Source of the DNA: Bacteroidota bacterium
Lineage (GTDB): Bacteria; Bacteroidota; Bacteroidia; M30B66
Assembly: GCA_947497195.1 (NCBI GenBank)
Contig: CANMGM010000070.1
Coordinates: 1 to 9,734, forward strand
Direction of reading: 5' to 3'
Length of the DNA: 9,734 nt
The notes beneath the pieces were generated by a model. The model searched no databases and had not been told where the DNA came from. It was given only the letters and a program-made list of their open reading frames with translations. Shown here piece by piece: positions 1-7,044 of this stretch. Both the position numbers and the translations under genes were made by a program. How positions within the stretch are numbered: the stretch's first letter is position 1; each line of letters opens with the position of its first letter.

Positions 1-3000
1 TGCGCCCCGGCTACAATCTATTTCTTTAGACAAGATACAACGCACCAAGTGATTAGCTGGAATTTAGGTGATGGTACAATTTCGACCGAAACGATGCCGA
101 TTCATCAGTTTACCGAGCCCGGCATTTTCAATGTAACCTATATCGCCAATACTCCATATGGTGTCGATACGTTTAGTTATCCGCAAACCATTTTGGTGGG
201 TGGCGGAACACCCGAGTTCAATGTGTCGGTTGTTGAAGCATGCAGCAATGCCGAAATCACCGTTAGCGTTTCTAATCCGGGATTGGTAGATGAGCTTACT
301 TGGACATTTGGCGACGGCTTTGAATCGAACGAGTTGAGCTTAACACATATGATAGAGCACGTTAACTCATCCTACCTTGTAACACTTCAATACACCGATA
401 CCTTGGGTTGCGTTACGAATGCAATGCAGAGTGCTTTACCCGGAGAGACAATTCCTACGATAATTTATCCGTCTGCCGTTTGCAATGACACCATTCAGTT
501 CGTCAATAATTTTGCATCGAACCCCGGTTATTCATTTTTGTGGAATTTCGGCGATGGAACCACATCAACTGATCCAAGTCCATTTCATTATTACCTTCAG
601 GAAGGAACATATCAGGTATCCCTCACTTACACAAGTGCATTGGGTTGTGTGAATGAATTTGAATTGCCTACTCAAGTTGTTTTTGCCAATCCGGTTCCTG
701 CATATGATACAACTGCAGATTTTGAAGGTTGCGCGCCGCACACATTTTCGCTTGTGAATTTAACACCCAGTGTATCTCAGGTAGCATGGTTTTTTACCAA
801 TGGTACATGGGGACTTGCTGCATGGAATGGCAGTCAATATATTAACCCAATAAATAAAACATTTGATCAGCCAGGTGTTTATGGATTCTATCAGCGCGTA
901 ACCAGTAGCTTGGTTCCAGGCTGTATGGTGCAAACCTTATTTGATTCAGTTATTACTGTACATGGTGCAGATGCGGCCTTTACAATTGATCAAAGTGGTA
1001 TCTGCCTTCCCATCCAGGCTACATTCAATCCCACAAGCACAGATGCTGTAAGCTGGGAGTGGGATTTCGGGAACGGAATCACTTCGACACTCGAAAACCC
1101 GACAATTGATTTTGTTACCGAACCGGCCGACTCATTTTCGCTTACCATTACAACAATTCATGGTTGTGTTGACTCCACAACACAGATAGGACTCGAATTA
1201 CTTGATCCGCAAATCGAAGCCGAATACACAGGGTTTTGCAATCCTTTGCATGTTGAATTTTCGGGAACCCTTGACGGAATGATGGATTGGGAATGGGATT
1301 TTGGAGATGGCGTAATCGGCAATGGTCCTGCTGTTTCGCACGTTTATACTGCCGATGGAAATTATACAGCGACTTTGATTGTTACAACTGAAGATAACTG
1401 CCGCGATACAGTTTCGATGCAGGTGCCCATTTATGTTAATGGGCCTGCAGCCAACTTTAGTTCGCCCACACCAGCCAGTTGTGCACCTTCAATCGTAGAG
1501 TTTTTTGATAACTCTGAAGAGGCAGTTGCCTGGTACTGGGAATTTGGCGACGGATCCTCTTCAACTGTTCAGCATCCGGTAAAATTATACGAAACCCCGG
1601 GTGTATATGATGTTTTGCTTGTAGTAACCGCTGCTTCCGGTTGTGCAGATACCTTGTTTATGCCCGACTTTGTAACAGTTCTCGGACCGGCTACTTCGTT
1701 CAGTGTTTCTGCTCTGAATAATTGCATTGGAGCAACAGTTCAGTTTACAGATCTTTCAAATGGAGCGGTAGAGTGGGAGTGGAACTTTGGAGAGGGTTCA
1801 ACAAGCAACGAGCAAAATCCAACTTTTTCCTATTCCGATACAGGCAGCTACGTAATTACGTTATTCTCCGAAGATACATTAGGCTGCAGCGCATTCTATA
1901 CGATTCCTGTACCCGTATCCATTCATCCTTTCCCAAGCGCAGCCTTTACTGCCGACCGAATGATTGCATGTAATCCTTTGCAGACACAATTTACCAACGC
2001 TTCTGAAGGCGCAAGTTCCTACACCTGGGAATTTGGCTCGCTGGGATCAAGTACACTCGAAAATCCTGATTTTACATTCAATCAGAACGGGGTTTATTCG
2101 GTTGAACTAATCGCAACTACGCAGTTTGGATGCAGCGATACCGCCACTATGGATGGATTTACATCGCTAATTGTTCCGGTAGCCGGTTTTACCATCGATC
2201 ATTCCGAAGGTTGTACACCGCTTTCGGTTAGCTTCAGCAATACATCGTACCAGACCGAGAATCCAACATATACCTGGGTAATGGGCAATGGAACCGAAAC
2301 ATCAGAGATAAATCCGACTGAAGTTTATTACAATCCCGGGTTCTATTCCGTTGAAATTCAGGTTATGAATGCAAATGGTTGTGCCGATACTTTATTAATT
2401 CCATCATTGGTGCAGGTTTATGATACGCTACCGGCCCCTGTTACACCTATCCTTCGTGCAACGGTTTCCGGACCTCAGTCTGTTTTGATCGAATGGGAAG
2501 AATCAACAGCCCCCGATTTTGGATCTTATGAATTGTATCAGCGTTTGCAAGGTACTAACGACTGGGTGTTGTTGACTTCAATTACAGATGCTCACATTTT
2601 ATCGTTCGAAAGTACTTCACTGAATACATTTGACAATGTATATTGCTATCGCCTCGAAACACGCGATCGTTGCGGATATTCGGTAAACACAGCCGATTTG
2701 ATTGAGCACTGCACCGTGAATATTGAAGTGTTAACCCTCGAAAACAACACGATCGACGTAAACTGGACACCTTATGTCGGTAAACTGCCACAAACGTATC
2801 GTATTTTCAGAGCGAATGCAGACGGAACGCTTGCAAGCGATTTGGGAACCGTATCGGGCGACTCAACGCATTTTATCGACAGCACAGTGTATTGTTCAGA
2901 GCCGTATCGTTATTTTGTTGTTGCAGAAGCGCTTAATGGTCAACTGCATGTGGAGTCGAATTCTGATTATGACATTTGCGCGCCTATTCAGAATCTTTTT

Positions 3001-3459
3001 GCCAACCAGAAGGTTGATCTAACCCGCTCTACGGTTGTAAACGATGAATCGATATTAACCGAATGGACTGTACCGCAAGTTATGGGTGATAAAGTTACCG
3101 GATACCGGATTTATCGTTCGACCGACAATGTAAATTTCGTTCTCTTAACTACGGTTCCTGAATATCAGACCGAGTTTGTGGACCATCAGGTGAATGTGCA
3201 CAAGCATAAGTATTATTATGCAGTAATGGCGACCAATAGCTGTAATCAGTTGGGGATTGAAGGACAAACAAGCGAGAACATTGTATTGGAGGTTGAGGCC
3301 GCCGACGATTTACACTTTAAATTGAGTTGGACACCTTACGAAAGTTGGGGTGCGCATGGGGTTGGTTTTTATATGATTGAACGTGAAACAGCGGACGGAA
3401 GCTGGGAGGTTGTAAAAACTGTTCCGGGTTCGGTGACAAATACTGTTGATGAAAATTAA
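1..3459 (+). CDS. Large extracellular PKD/fibronectin-III repeat protein, 5' end outside the window, C-terminus apparently truncated
   Basis: The reading frame is open from base 1 (first residues CAPATIYF, the usual start of a PKD module), so the true start lies upstream and the GTG at 49 is internal. About 1152 residues are visible. Ten tandem PKD-like modules of about 80 residues span roughly 1-2430; their W-x-FGDG-type cores lie near 58, 301, 541, 784 (degenerate), 1060, 1294, 1537, 1780, 2026 and 2275. Most modules carry one Cys near the start (CxP) and one in a GC-[VAS]-D-T motif, suggesting disulfides and an extracytoplasmic location. From 2431 come three Fn3-like modules (about 2431-2730, 2731-3000, 3001-3300) and a fourth (from about 3301) that ends in mid-domain. 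Such proteins in Bacteroidota are typically adhesins or surface proteins exported by the type IX system, usually with a gliding-motility-type C-terminal domain; none is seen here. Function in adhesion is inferred from architecture only. Confidence 0.9.
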   Translation, partial: CAPATIYFFRQDTTHQVISWNLGDGTISTETMPIHQFTEPGIFNVTYIANTPYGVDTFSYPQTILVGGGTPEFNVSVVEACSNAEITVSVSNPGLVDELTWTFGDGFESNELSLTHMIEHVNSSYLVTLQYTDTLGCVTNAMQSALPGETIPTIIYPSAVCNDTIQFVNNFASNPGYSFLWNFGDGTTSTDPSPFHYYLQEGTYQVSLTYTSALGCVNEFELPTQVVFANPVPAYDTTADFEGCAPHTFSLVNLTPSVSQVAWFFTNGTWGLAAWNGSQYINPINKTFDQPGVYGFYQRVTSSLVPGCMVQTLFDSVITVHGADAAFTIDQSGICLPIQATFNPTSTDAVSWEWDFGNGITSTLENPTIDFVTEPADSFSLTITTIHGCVDSTTQIGLELLDPQIEAEYTGFCNPLHVEFSGTLDGMMDWEWDFGDGVIGNGPAVSHVYTADGNYTATLIVTTEDNCRDTVSMQVPIYVNGPAANFSSPTPASCAPSIVEFFDNSEEAVAWYWEFGDGSSSTVQHPVKLYETPGVYDVLLVVTAASGCADTLFMPDFVTVLGPATSFSVSALNNCIGATVQFTDLSNGAVEWEWNFGEGSTSNEQNPTFSYSDTGSYVITLFSEDTLGCSAFYTIPVPVSIHPFPSAAFTADRMIACNPLQTQFTNASEGASSYTWEFGSLGSSTLENPDFTFNQNGVYSVELIATTQFGCSDTATMDGFTSLIVPVAGFTIDHSEGCTPLSVSFSNTSYQTENPTYTWVMGNGTETSEINPTEVYYNPGFYSVEIQVMNANGCADTLLIPSLVQVYDTLPAPVTPILRATVSGPQSVLIEWEESTAPDFGSYELYQRLQGTNDWVLLTSITDAHILSFESTSLNTFDNVYCYRLETRDRCGYSVNTADLIEHCTVNIEVLTLENNTIDVNWTPYVGKLPQTYRIFRANADGTLASDLGTVSGDSTHFIDSTVYCSEPYRYFVVAEALNGQLHVESNSDYDICAPIQNLFANQKVDLTRSTVVNDESILTEWTVPQVMGDKVTGYRIYRSTDNVNFVLLTTVPEYQTEFVDHQVNVHKHKYYYAVMATNSCNQLGIEGQTSENIVLEVEAADDLHFKLSWTPYESWGAHGVGFYMIERETADGSWEVVKTVPGSVTNTVDEN

Positions 3460-3491
3460 TAAAAACTAAGAGTTTAATTTCAGAATTCGCC

Positions 3492-3499
3492 TATATTCG
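3492..3499 (+). promoter_or_regulatory. Possible Bacteroidota -7 box for the 3517 gene
   Basis: TATATTCG matches the Bacteroidota -7 consensus TAnnTTTG except for one base. It lies 17 bases before the ATG at 3517, implying a very short leader. No good -33 TTG is found at the usual spacing; the only T-rich candidate is near 3473-3475. Confidence 0.35.
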
Positions 3500-3516
3500 A
3501 ACCCAAAAGGCGAAGT

Positions 3517-4968
3517 ATGATTAAATTCAAGAGCATTGTCCTGCAATTAAAGGAAGAAGAATATGAAGCCCTGTGCAAACAATTCGTTGAAACCAAGGCA
3601 GACAAATATCTTCGGCTTCTTCAATTGTATCGCGAAAATAAGTATACCGACGATGAAATACAGGGAATGCTGCAGGTTAACATCTCTGCTTATTACACCT
3701 TAAAGTCGCGCCTGTTTGATAAAATTCAGGATTTTCTCACAAACAACATGTCGACGCCTATTATCGATTTGTTGCGCAAAGTGGCGAATATTCCAACGCT
3801 TATATACGATACACATCGAGATACTGCAATCGCTATTCTTACTAAACTTGAATCTGAATTGCAAAACTATGACATGCCATATGAATTGTCGTCGGTTTAC
3901 AATGCACTGAAAAAACTCCATATACATTCACCAAAATACTACGAATACACGCAGGCATACAACAGGCATCTGGCCTATACAATTGCGCTCGACAAAGCAG
4001 AAGATTTGCTCAATACCTTCATGAAAACCTTGGGCGATTATTACGTTTCTCGTAACAAGTCGCAGATTGATTTTCTAGCATTGGTGAAGCAGGAGATGTC
4101 GAATATTTGCAGTTTGTATGATTCACATCACTTGCAGATTTATAAAAGTATTGTGGATGTTTCCTTTGCCCTGTATATTCCGAATGCAGATGCAATTCGT
4201 GATGATGAGCCAATTGAAGATGTTTTGCTCAAAATGGAAAAAGTCTTTAGCACATACAGCAAAGACACCAATTATCAATTCCTTCAAATGGTTTATAATT
4301 TTCTGGCGTTTGAGTACTACCACAAATTGAACTTGCCCAAAAAGGAAGCAAGGTATTTTGATGTGATAGACAGAAAAATACCATCATTTCTCCTTTTTAA
4401 TCATTGTGCGTTTACAACTAAGTTTCTTATTTCGAAAATTGAGCGCCATATTGAGTTGGGAACAGAGGCCGATTTGTATGAATTTAATAAAATGGCTTTG
4501 GGAACATATGAGCCCGATAAAAACGACGTTCCGAACTATATTAATTACACAAAATACATCGCAGCATCTGCATTCTATGCAAAAAAGTATCAGGAGGCCG
4601 TGCAGGTTTTAAATGGCCTGATAAACGATGTGAGTTTTAAGAATTATCCACATACGGAAATTGAGATTAAGTTGCTGTTGGCATTGAATTATTCGATGAT
4701 CAACAAGTACGATCCGGCTACATCCTTGCTGCGGTCTGTTACGCGGAAGATTCGCGAAATAGAGGACGATATGGGCTACGAAAATGCACTTGTGTTTTAT
4801 AAGATTCTATCATTGCAAATGAGTTCATCGGCCCGGCAGGTCGATCAAAAAATTACACAGCTTTTTGCAAAGTTTGAGCTACTCAACCAGAAGTCGAACC
4901 GAATGCTTGAATACATCAAAATTGACGAAACGTTTATAAAGCAACTCAGTCAGGTTGTGAAACGCTGA
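3517..4968 (+). CDS. Hypothetical all-helical protein with HTH-like N-terminus and TPR-like repeats
   Basis: 483 residues, with no signal peptide or membrane segment, so probably cytoplasmic. I do not recognise a named family. Residues about 12-75 are short helices, and 43-71 (YTDDEIQGMLQVN, then an Ala-Tyr-Tyr-Leu helix) read like a helix-turn-helix in which TDDEIQ would be the first helix. Residues about 95-335 are long amphipathic helices. Residues about 340-372 (YINYTKYIAASAFYAKKYQE) and 380-412 form helix pairs typical of TPR repeats, with the A/Y/A spacing and a Lys-Tyr turn. The last 45 residues look like a helical tail. The ATG at 3517 is chosen because the frame is closed just upstream and a -7-like box lies 17 bases before it. 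It starts 57 bases after the PKD gene, and the two frames are not continuous. A TPR-type scaffold or DNA-associated regulator is possible, but no function can be assigned. Confidence 0.85.
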   Translation: MIKFKSIVLQLKEEEYEALCKQFVETKADKYLRLLQLYRENKYTDDEIQGMLQVNISAYYTLKSRLFDKIQDFLTNNMSTPIIDLLRKVANIPTLIYDTHRDTAIAILTKLESELQNYDMPYELSSVYNALKKLHIHSPKYYEYTQAYNRHLAYTIALDKAEDLLNTFMKTLGDYYVSRNKSQIDFLALVKQEMSNICSLYDSHHLQIYKSIVDVSFALYIPNADAIRDDEPIEDVLLKMEKVFSTYSKDTNYQFLQMVYNFLAFEYYHKLNLPKKEARYFDVIDRKIPSFLLFNHCAFTTKFLISKIERHIELGTEADLYEFNKMALGTYEPDKNDVPNYINYTKYIAASAFYAKKYQEAVQVLNGLINDVSFKNYPHTEIEIKLLLALNYSMINKYDPATSLLRSVTRKIREIEDDMGYENALVFYKILSLQMSSSARQVDQKITQLFAKFELLNQKSNRMLEYIKIDETFIKQLSQVVKR

Positions 4969-5066
4969 TAAATTTTAGTTTTTGCCTTAATACTAAACGC
5001 GATAGGTATTCATTAGGAACATTTTCAGGTTGATAAGTTGTTTCGCAGGCAATACAATAATTTATT

Positions 5067-5074
5067 TAATTTTG
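5067..5074 (+). promoter_or_regulatory. -7 box upstream of the 5101 lipoprotein gene
   Basis: TAATTTTG is a perfect TAnnTTTG match 26 bases before the ATG. The leader that follows is A-rich with no Shine-Dalgarno, as usual in Bacteroidota. A -33 element is not clear: a TTG at 5038-5040 is 26 bases upstream, more than the usual spacing of about 17-23. Confidence 0.5.
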
Positions 5075-5100
5075 TGTTTCAAACTGAAAACAATTAAAAA

Positions 5101-5514
5101 ATGAAAAAAGTAACATTTGCGATGCTGGCAGCCGGAGCGGTACTGTTGGCATCATGCGGCGGCAACGCCGATGCCGATAAGGCAAAAGCAGCGGCCGATT
5201 CAGCGCGCGTTGCAGATTCACTTGCAGCTATTGAAGCTTCTGCTATGGCTCAGGCTGCTGCAGATTCAGCGCGTATGGCCGATTCATTGGCTGCTGTAGC
5301 AGCTGCCGCTGAGGCAGAAGCCGCTACGGCAAAAGGTGGTAAAGCATCCGGTGGCGGATCGAAACCTAAGACTGAGACTCCGAAAACTGAAGAGCCTGTA
5401 AAAGGTGGTTCTACTGGTGTAACAAAAGGAGGCTCCTCTATGGGTGGTTCTGATAAAAAAACAGAAGCACCTGCCGGTGGTGGAAAAGTAACTAAAGGTG
5501 GAAAACCAATGTAA
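5101..5514 (+). CDS. Small Ala-rich coiled-coil lipoprotein with Gly/Lys-rich tail
   Basis: 137 residues. The N-terminus MKKVTFAMLAAGAV followed by LLASC is a type II signal peptide with lipidated Cys19, so the protein should be anchored in an envelope membrane. Residues 30-73 hold two copies of an exact 22-residue unit starting AAADSARVADSLAA (Asp33 to Asp55), which equals two hendecads and suggests a right-handed or straight alpha-helical coiled coil. From about residue 78 the chain becomes low-complexity and basic, with repeated TKGG/KGG motifs and Pro-Lys-Thr-Glu stretches, probably disordered. The start follows an A-rich leader and a good -7 box; an intrinsic terminator follows the stop. 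It is clearly related to the product at 6599-6823. No enzymatic motif is present. A structural role at the cell envelope is an inference. Confidence 0.88.
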   Translation: MKKVTFAMLAAGAVLLASCGGNADADKAKAAADSARVADSLAAIEASAMAQAAADSARMADSLAAVAAAAEAEAATAKGGKASGGGSKPKTETPKTEEPVKGGSTGVTKGGSSMGGSDKKTEAPAGGGKVTKGGKPM

Positions 5515-5538
5515 TTCAACAGCATTTCTAATGAGTAT

Positions 5539-5566
5539 AAAAGTCGCTTTCGGGCGACTTTTTTAT
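5539..5566 (+). terminator. Intrinsic terminator after the 5101 lipoprotein gene
   Basis: The stem AAAAGTCGC (5539-5547) pairs with GCGACTTTT (5554-5562) around the loop TTTCGG, followed by a T tract to 5564. It lies 25 bases after the stop codon and ends this transcription unit. Confidence 0.88.
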
Positions 5567-5807
5567 TTAATAGACTCAAGTAGAAGATGTGTTTTTAGTT
5601 GATGATGCAGGTGTTTTGTGTATTACCTTGTATCTATTTTCGTAATTCCATTCATTGTTTCTAAGTTAATATAAGGCTTGTAGAAACATCAGAAATGTTG
5701 CAAATTCAAGGTAATAAGGCGAAGCTCTCCACAACTCTAAAGTAATTTGATTTGCCTTTTTTAGTGGTGGATTGTTTGCATACAAACTATTAAATCACAC
5801 AAATAAA
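5567..5807. other. Intergenic stretch between converging genes, no gene seen
   Basis: About 240 AT-rich bases between two converging terminators. No ORF with coding character was found on either strand; the longest small frame noticed is a 20-codon one starting near 5600 with no support. It contains a separated inverted repeat (TATTACCTTG at 5621-5630, CAAGGTAATA at 5707-5716) and, inside it, a small AACAT/ATGTT hairpin near 5687-5700. Both could be parts of a small RNA or could be chance. Confidence 0.4.
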
Positions 5808-5834
5808 AAAGCCGACTCTTGTGAAGTCGGCTTT
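5801..5834 (-). terminator. Intrinsic terminator of the EGF-like lipoprotein gene
   Basis: On the minus strand the stem AAAGCCGACT (5834-5825) pairs with AGTCGGCTTT (5817-5808) across a 7-base loop, followed by a T-rich tract (complement of 5801-5810). It is 24 bases past the stop codon of the minus-strand gene. Confidence 0.88.
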
Positions 5835-5857
5835 GAAATATAAATGAAGTCCCCTAA

Positions 5858-6361
5858 TTAGATTTTCGTGTAGGTACCAGAGCAATTTCCGGTAGATCCG
5901 TTGAACGTGTAGGAGTAAGAAAATGAAATTGAATTGCCTGAAGCATTGATTGAACCTGTTCCGGAGTTGATTGTAAGGCCACCGCTGCAGAATGATTGGT
6001 TAGACGATAAAGTAATATCGTTGCCTAATACAGTAGCTTCAACAATAATGTTAGCTCCTGAGCACTGAAAGCCACCGAATCCGCTCATTGCAATTTTGGA
6101 AGGCGAACTTGAAGCTTCTGTAATTGAAACAGGAAAATCTGTAACAACAGCCCCGTCGCAAGATTCATTGTATTTCCAACTTCCAACGAATTTTTCGTTT
6201 TCTTTCGTTTCGCACAAATCTCCTACATAACCAGCAGGGCATTCGCAAACACCTTCATTACAAGTACCTCCGTTTTCACAGGTAACATCTTTACATTCGT
6301 CTGCACAAGACGAGAACACAAACATTCCGGCTGTTAGGAATGCAAAAAGAATTTTTTTCAT
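5858..6361 (-). CDS. EGF-like domain lipoprotein with C-terminal beta-rich domain
   Basis: 167 residues. The N-terminus MKKILFAFLTAGMF with FSSC is a type II signal peptide; Cys19 is the lipidated residue, and the following Ala-Asp-Glu may serve as an acidic surface-export signal of the Bacteroidota kind. Six cysteines (23, 28, 34, 39, 41, 50) have the spacing C-x4-C-x5-C-x4-C-x-C-x8-C with ENGGTC and CPAGYVGDLC, a textbook EGF-like module. Residues about 57-167 start with KFVGSW and are rich in Ser, Gly, Asn and alternating hydrophobics, with four more Cys (68, 100, 125, 160). This looks like a small beta-barrel of lipocalin-like type common in Bacteroidota lipoproteins; that fold is inferred. 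It has its own promoter (divergent from the 6599 gene) and terminator. A role in surface binding is likely but the ligand is unknown. Confidence 0.88.
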   Translation of the reverse strand: MKKILFAFLTAGMFVFSSCADECKDVTCENGGTCNEGVCECPAGYVGDLCETKENEKFVGSWKYNESCDGAVVTDFPVSITEASSSPSKIAMSGFGGFQCSGANIIVEATVLGNDITLSSNQSFCSGGLTINSGTGSINASGNSISFSYSYTFNGSTGNCSGTYTKI

Positions 6362-6388
6362 GTTGTTTTAGATTTTAGTTGATGGGCA

Positions 6389-6418
6389 CAAAAATAAACA
6401 AAGGCTCTTAATCACAAA
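6389..6418 (-). promoter_or_regulatory. Promoter of the EGF-like lipoprotein gene (-33/-7)
   Basis: Read on the minus strand, TTTG (6418-6415), 18 bases, then TATTTTTG (6396-6389) match the Bacteroidota -33 TTTG and -7 TAnnTTTG with normal spacing. The -7 box ends 27 bases before the start codon. Confidence 0.65.
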
Positions 6419-6539
6419 CCTTTAGAAGCTACTGATTCTTTTTTTTATACATTCAATGATGTTGTTTTTATATAAGTGTCACAAAAACAGCAAATTAAAA
6501 TTTTAAATAAAATTATTTAACATTTTTTTTGAAAATCGC

Positions 6540-6568
6540 TTGTCGCATTTAAGTTTTTTTTACATTTG
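6540..6568 (+). promoter_or_regulatory. Promoter of the 6599 Ala-rich lipoprotein gene (-33/-7)
   Basis: TTG (6540-6542), an 18-base spacer and TACATTTG (6561-6568) form a full Bacteroidota consensus promoter. The leader from about 6575 to 6598 is A-rich (AACTTAAAAAAAACGAAA) without a Shine-Dalgarno sequence. This is the best promoter in the window and fits strong expression. Confidence 0.7.
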
Positions 6569-6598
6569 TGCCGTTGTAACAACTTAAAAAAAACGAAA

Positions 6599-6823
6599 AT
6601 GAAAAAAGTATTTTTCTCTGCTGTTCTTGCCGGTGTAGTTGCTCTTGCTTCTTGCGGTGGAAACCACGAAGACAAAACTAAAGCTGCTGCTGATTCTGCA
6701 CGCGTTGCTGATTCACTTGCTGCTGTTGCTGCTCAAGCTGCTGCTGATTCAGCTGCTGCCGCCGCTGCTGCAATGGACACAACTAAAAAAGATACAGCTG
6801 CAACAGCTGCTCCTGCTAAATAA
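6599..6823 (+). CDS. Very small Ala-rich lipoprotein, paralogue of the 5101 product
   Basis: 74 residues from the ATG at 6599. An in-frame TTG at 6566 would add eleven residues but lies inside the promoter, so it is rejected. MKKVFFSAVLAGVV followed by ALASC gives a type II signal peptide with lipidated Cys19. The mature part repeats the motif AAADSARVADSLAA found in the 5101 product and continues as an almost pure Ala helix with spaced Asp-Ser pairs; 28 of 74 residues are Ala. The tail is Thr/Lys/Ala and ends in Pro-Ala-Lys. The long Gly/Lys-rich tail of the 5101 product is absent. Twenty-two of 28 Ala codons are GCT, a strong bias that, with the consensus promoter and strong terminator, suggests an abundant envelope protein. 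Its size, lipid anchor, helical body and terminal Lys recall Braun-type lipoproteins, but homology to them cannot be claimed. Confidence 0.88.
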   Translation: MKKVFFSAVLAGVVALASCGGNHEDKTKAAADSARVADSLAAVAAQAAADSAAAAAAAMDTTKKDTAATAAPAK

Positions 6824-6844
6824 TTTTTATCAGGTTCAATCTTT

Positions 6845-6871
6845 AAAGCCCGGTTCGTCCGGGCTTTTTTT
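6845..6871 (+). terminator. Intrinsic terminator after the 6599 lipoprotein gene
   Basis: The stem AAAGCCCGG (6845-6853) pairs with CCGGGCTTT (6859-6867) around TTCGT, with seven T from 6865. It is 21 bases past the stop. Its left side could also act weakly on minus-strand transcripts from 6994. Confidence 0.9.
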
Positions 6872-6874
6872 ATT

Positions 6875-6994
6875 TCAGCACTTCTCACATCCTTTGTTTT
6901 TAGTGCCCTTTTTTTGCTGCTTCACTGAAAATTTCTTTACGAGGTACGCCGCAGAAATTAGCAGGCAAATTCCAGCAAGAATATTCTGTATCAT
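6875..6994 (-). CDS. 39-residue single-span membrane peptide with C-x-x-C tail, FeoB-associated-like
   Basis: A small frame on the minus strand codes for 39 residues. It begins MIQNILAGICLL and continues ISAAYLVKKF, a hydrophobic helix of about 20 residues directly after the start. A strongly basic stretch (Lys/Gln/Thr/Asn) follows, and the chain ends Gly-Cys-Glu-Lys-Cys. This layout (MIQ start, one membrane helix, YLV-KKF at the interface, Lys-rich linker, cysteines at the end) is that of FeoB-associated Cys-rich membrane proteins, common in Bacteroidota and often placed near ferrous iron transport genes. No feoA or feoB is in view. The basic segment should stay in the cytoplasm, placing the C-x-x-C there for metal or thiol chemistry. 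Its start is 50 bases from the divergent E1 start; no clear promoter was found. It could be chance, but the composition argues for a real gene. Confidence 0.6.
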   Translation of the reverse strand: MIQNILAGICLLISAAYLVKKFSVKQQKKGTKNKGCEKC

Positions 6995-7017
6995 CCTGCT
7001 AAATTAGGTTTTTCATC

Positions 7018-7025
7018 TATTTTTG
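7018..7025 (+). promoter_or_regulatory. -7 box of the E1 dehydrogenase gene
   Basis: TATTTTTG is a perfect TAnnTTTG 19 bases before the ATG at 7045, giving a short leader. The -33 element is poor: CTG at 6996-6998 is at the right spacing but not consensus. Confidence 0.5.
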
Positions 7026-7044
7026 CCGCATTCAACTCGCACAA

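Noticed and set aside
3467..3520. A short frame reading ...RLYSNPKGEV then TGA overlapping the next ATG, like a decayed T9SS type A motif (YPNPxxGE)
   Set aside because: Only about 16 codons, one residue short of the usual spacing, separated from the PKD frame by stops, and coincident with the -7-like box; chance is the simpler explanation.
5250..5579. A 109-codon minus-strand frame opposite the first Ala-rich lipoprotein
   Set aside because: It is the complement of a low-complexity Ala/Gly coding region and runs through the terminator; the plus-strand gene has signal peptide, promoter and terminator.
6566..6598. An upstream TTG start that would extend the 6599 lipoprotein by eleven residues
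   Set aside because: It lies within the -7 box, and the extension would put MCRCNNLKKTK before a perfect lipoprotein signal peptide.
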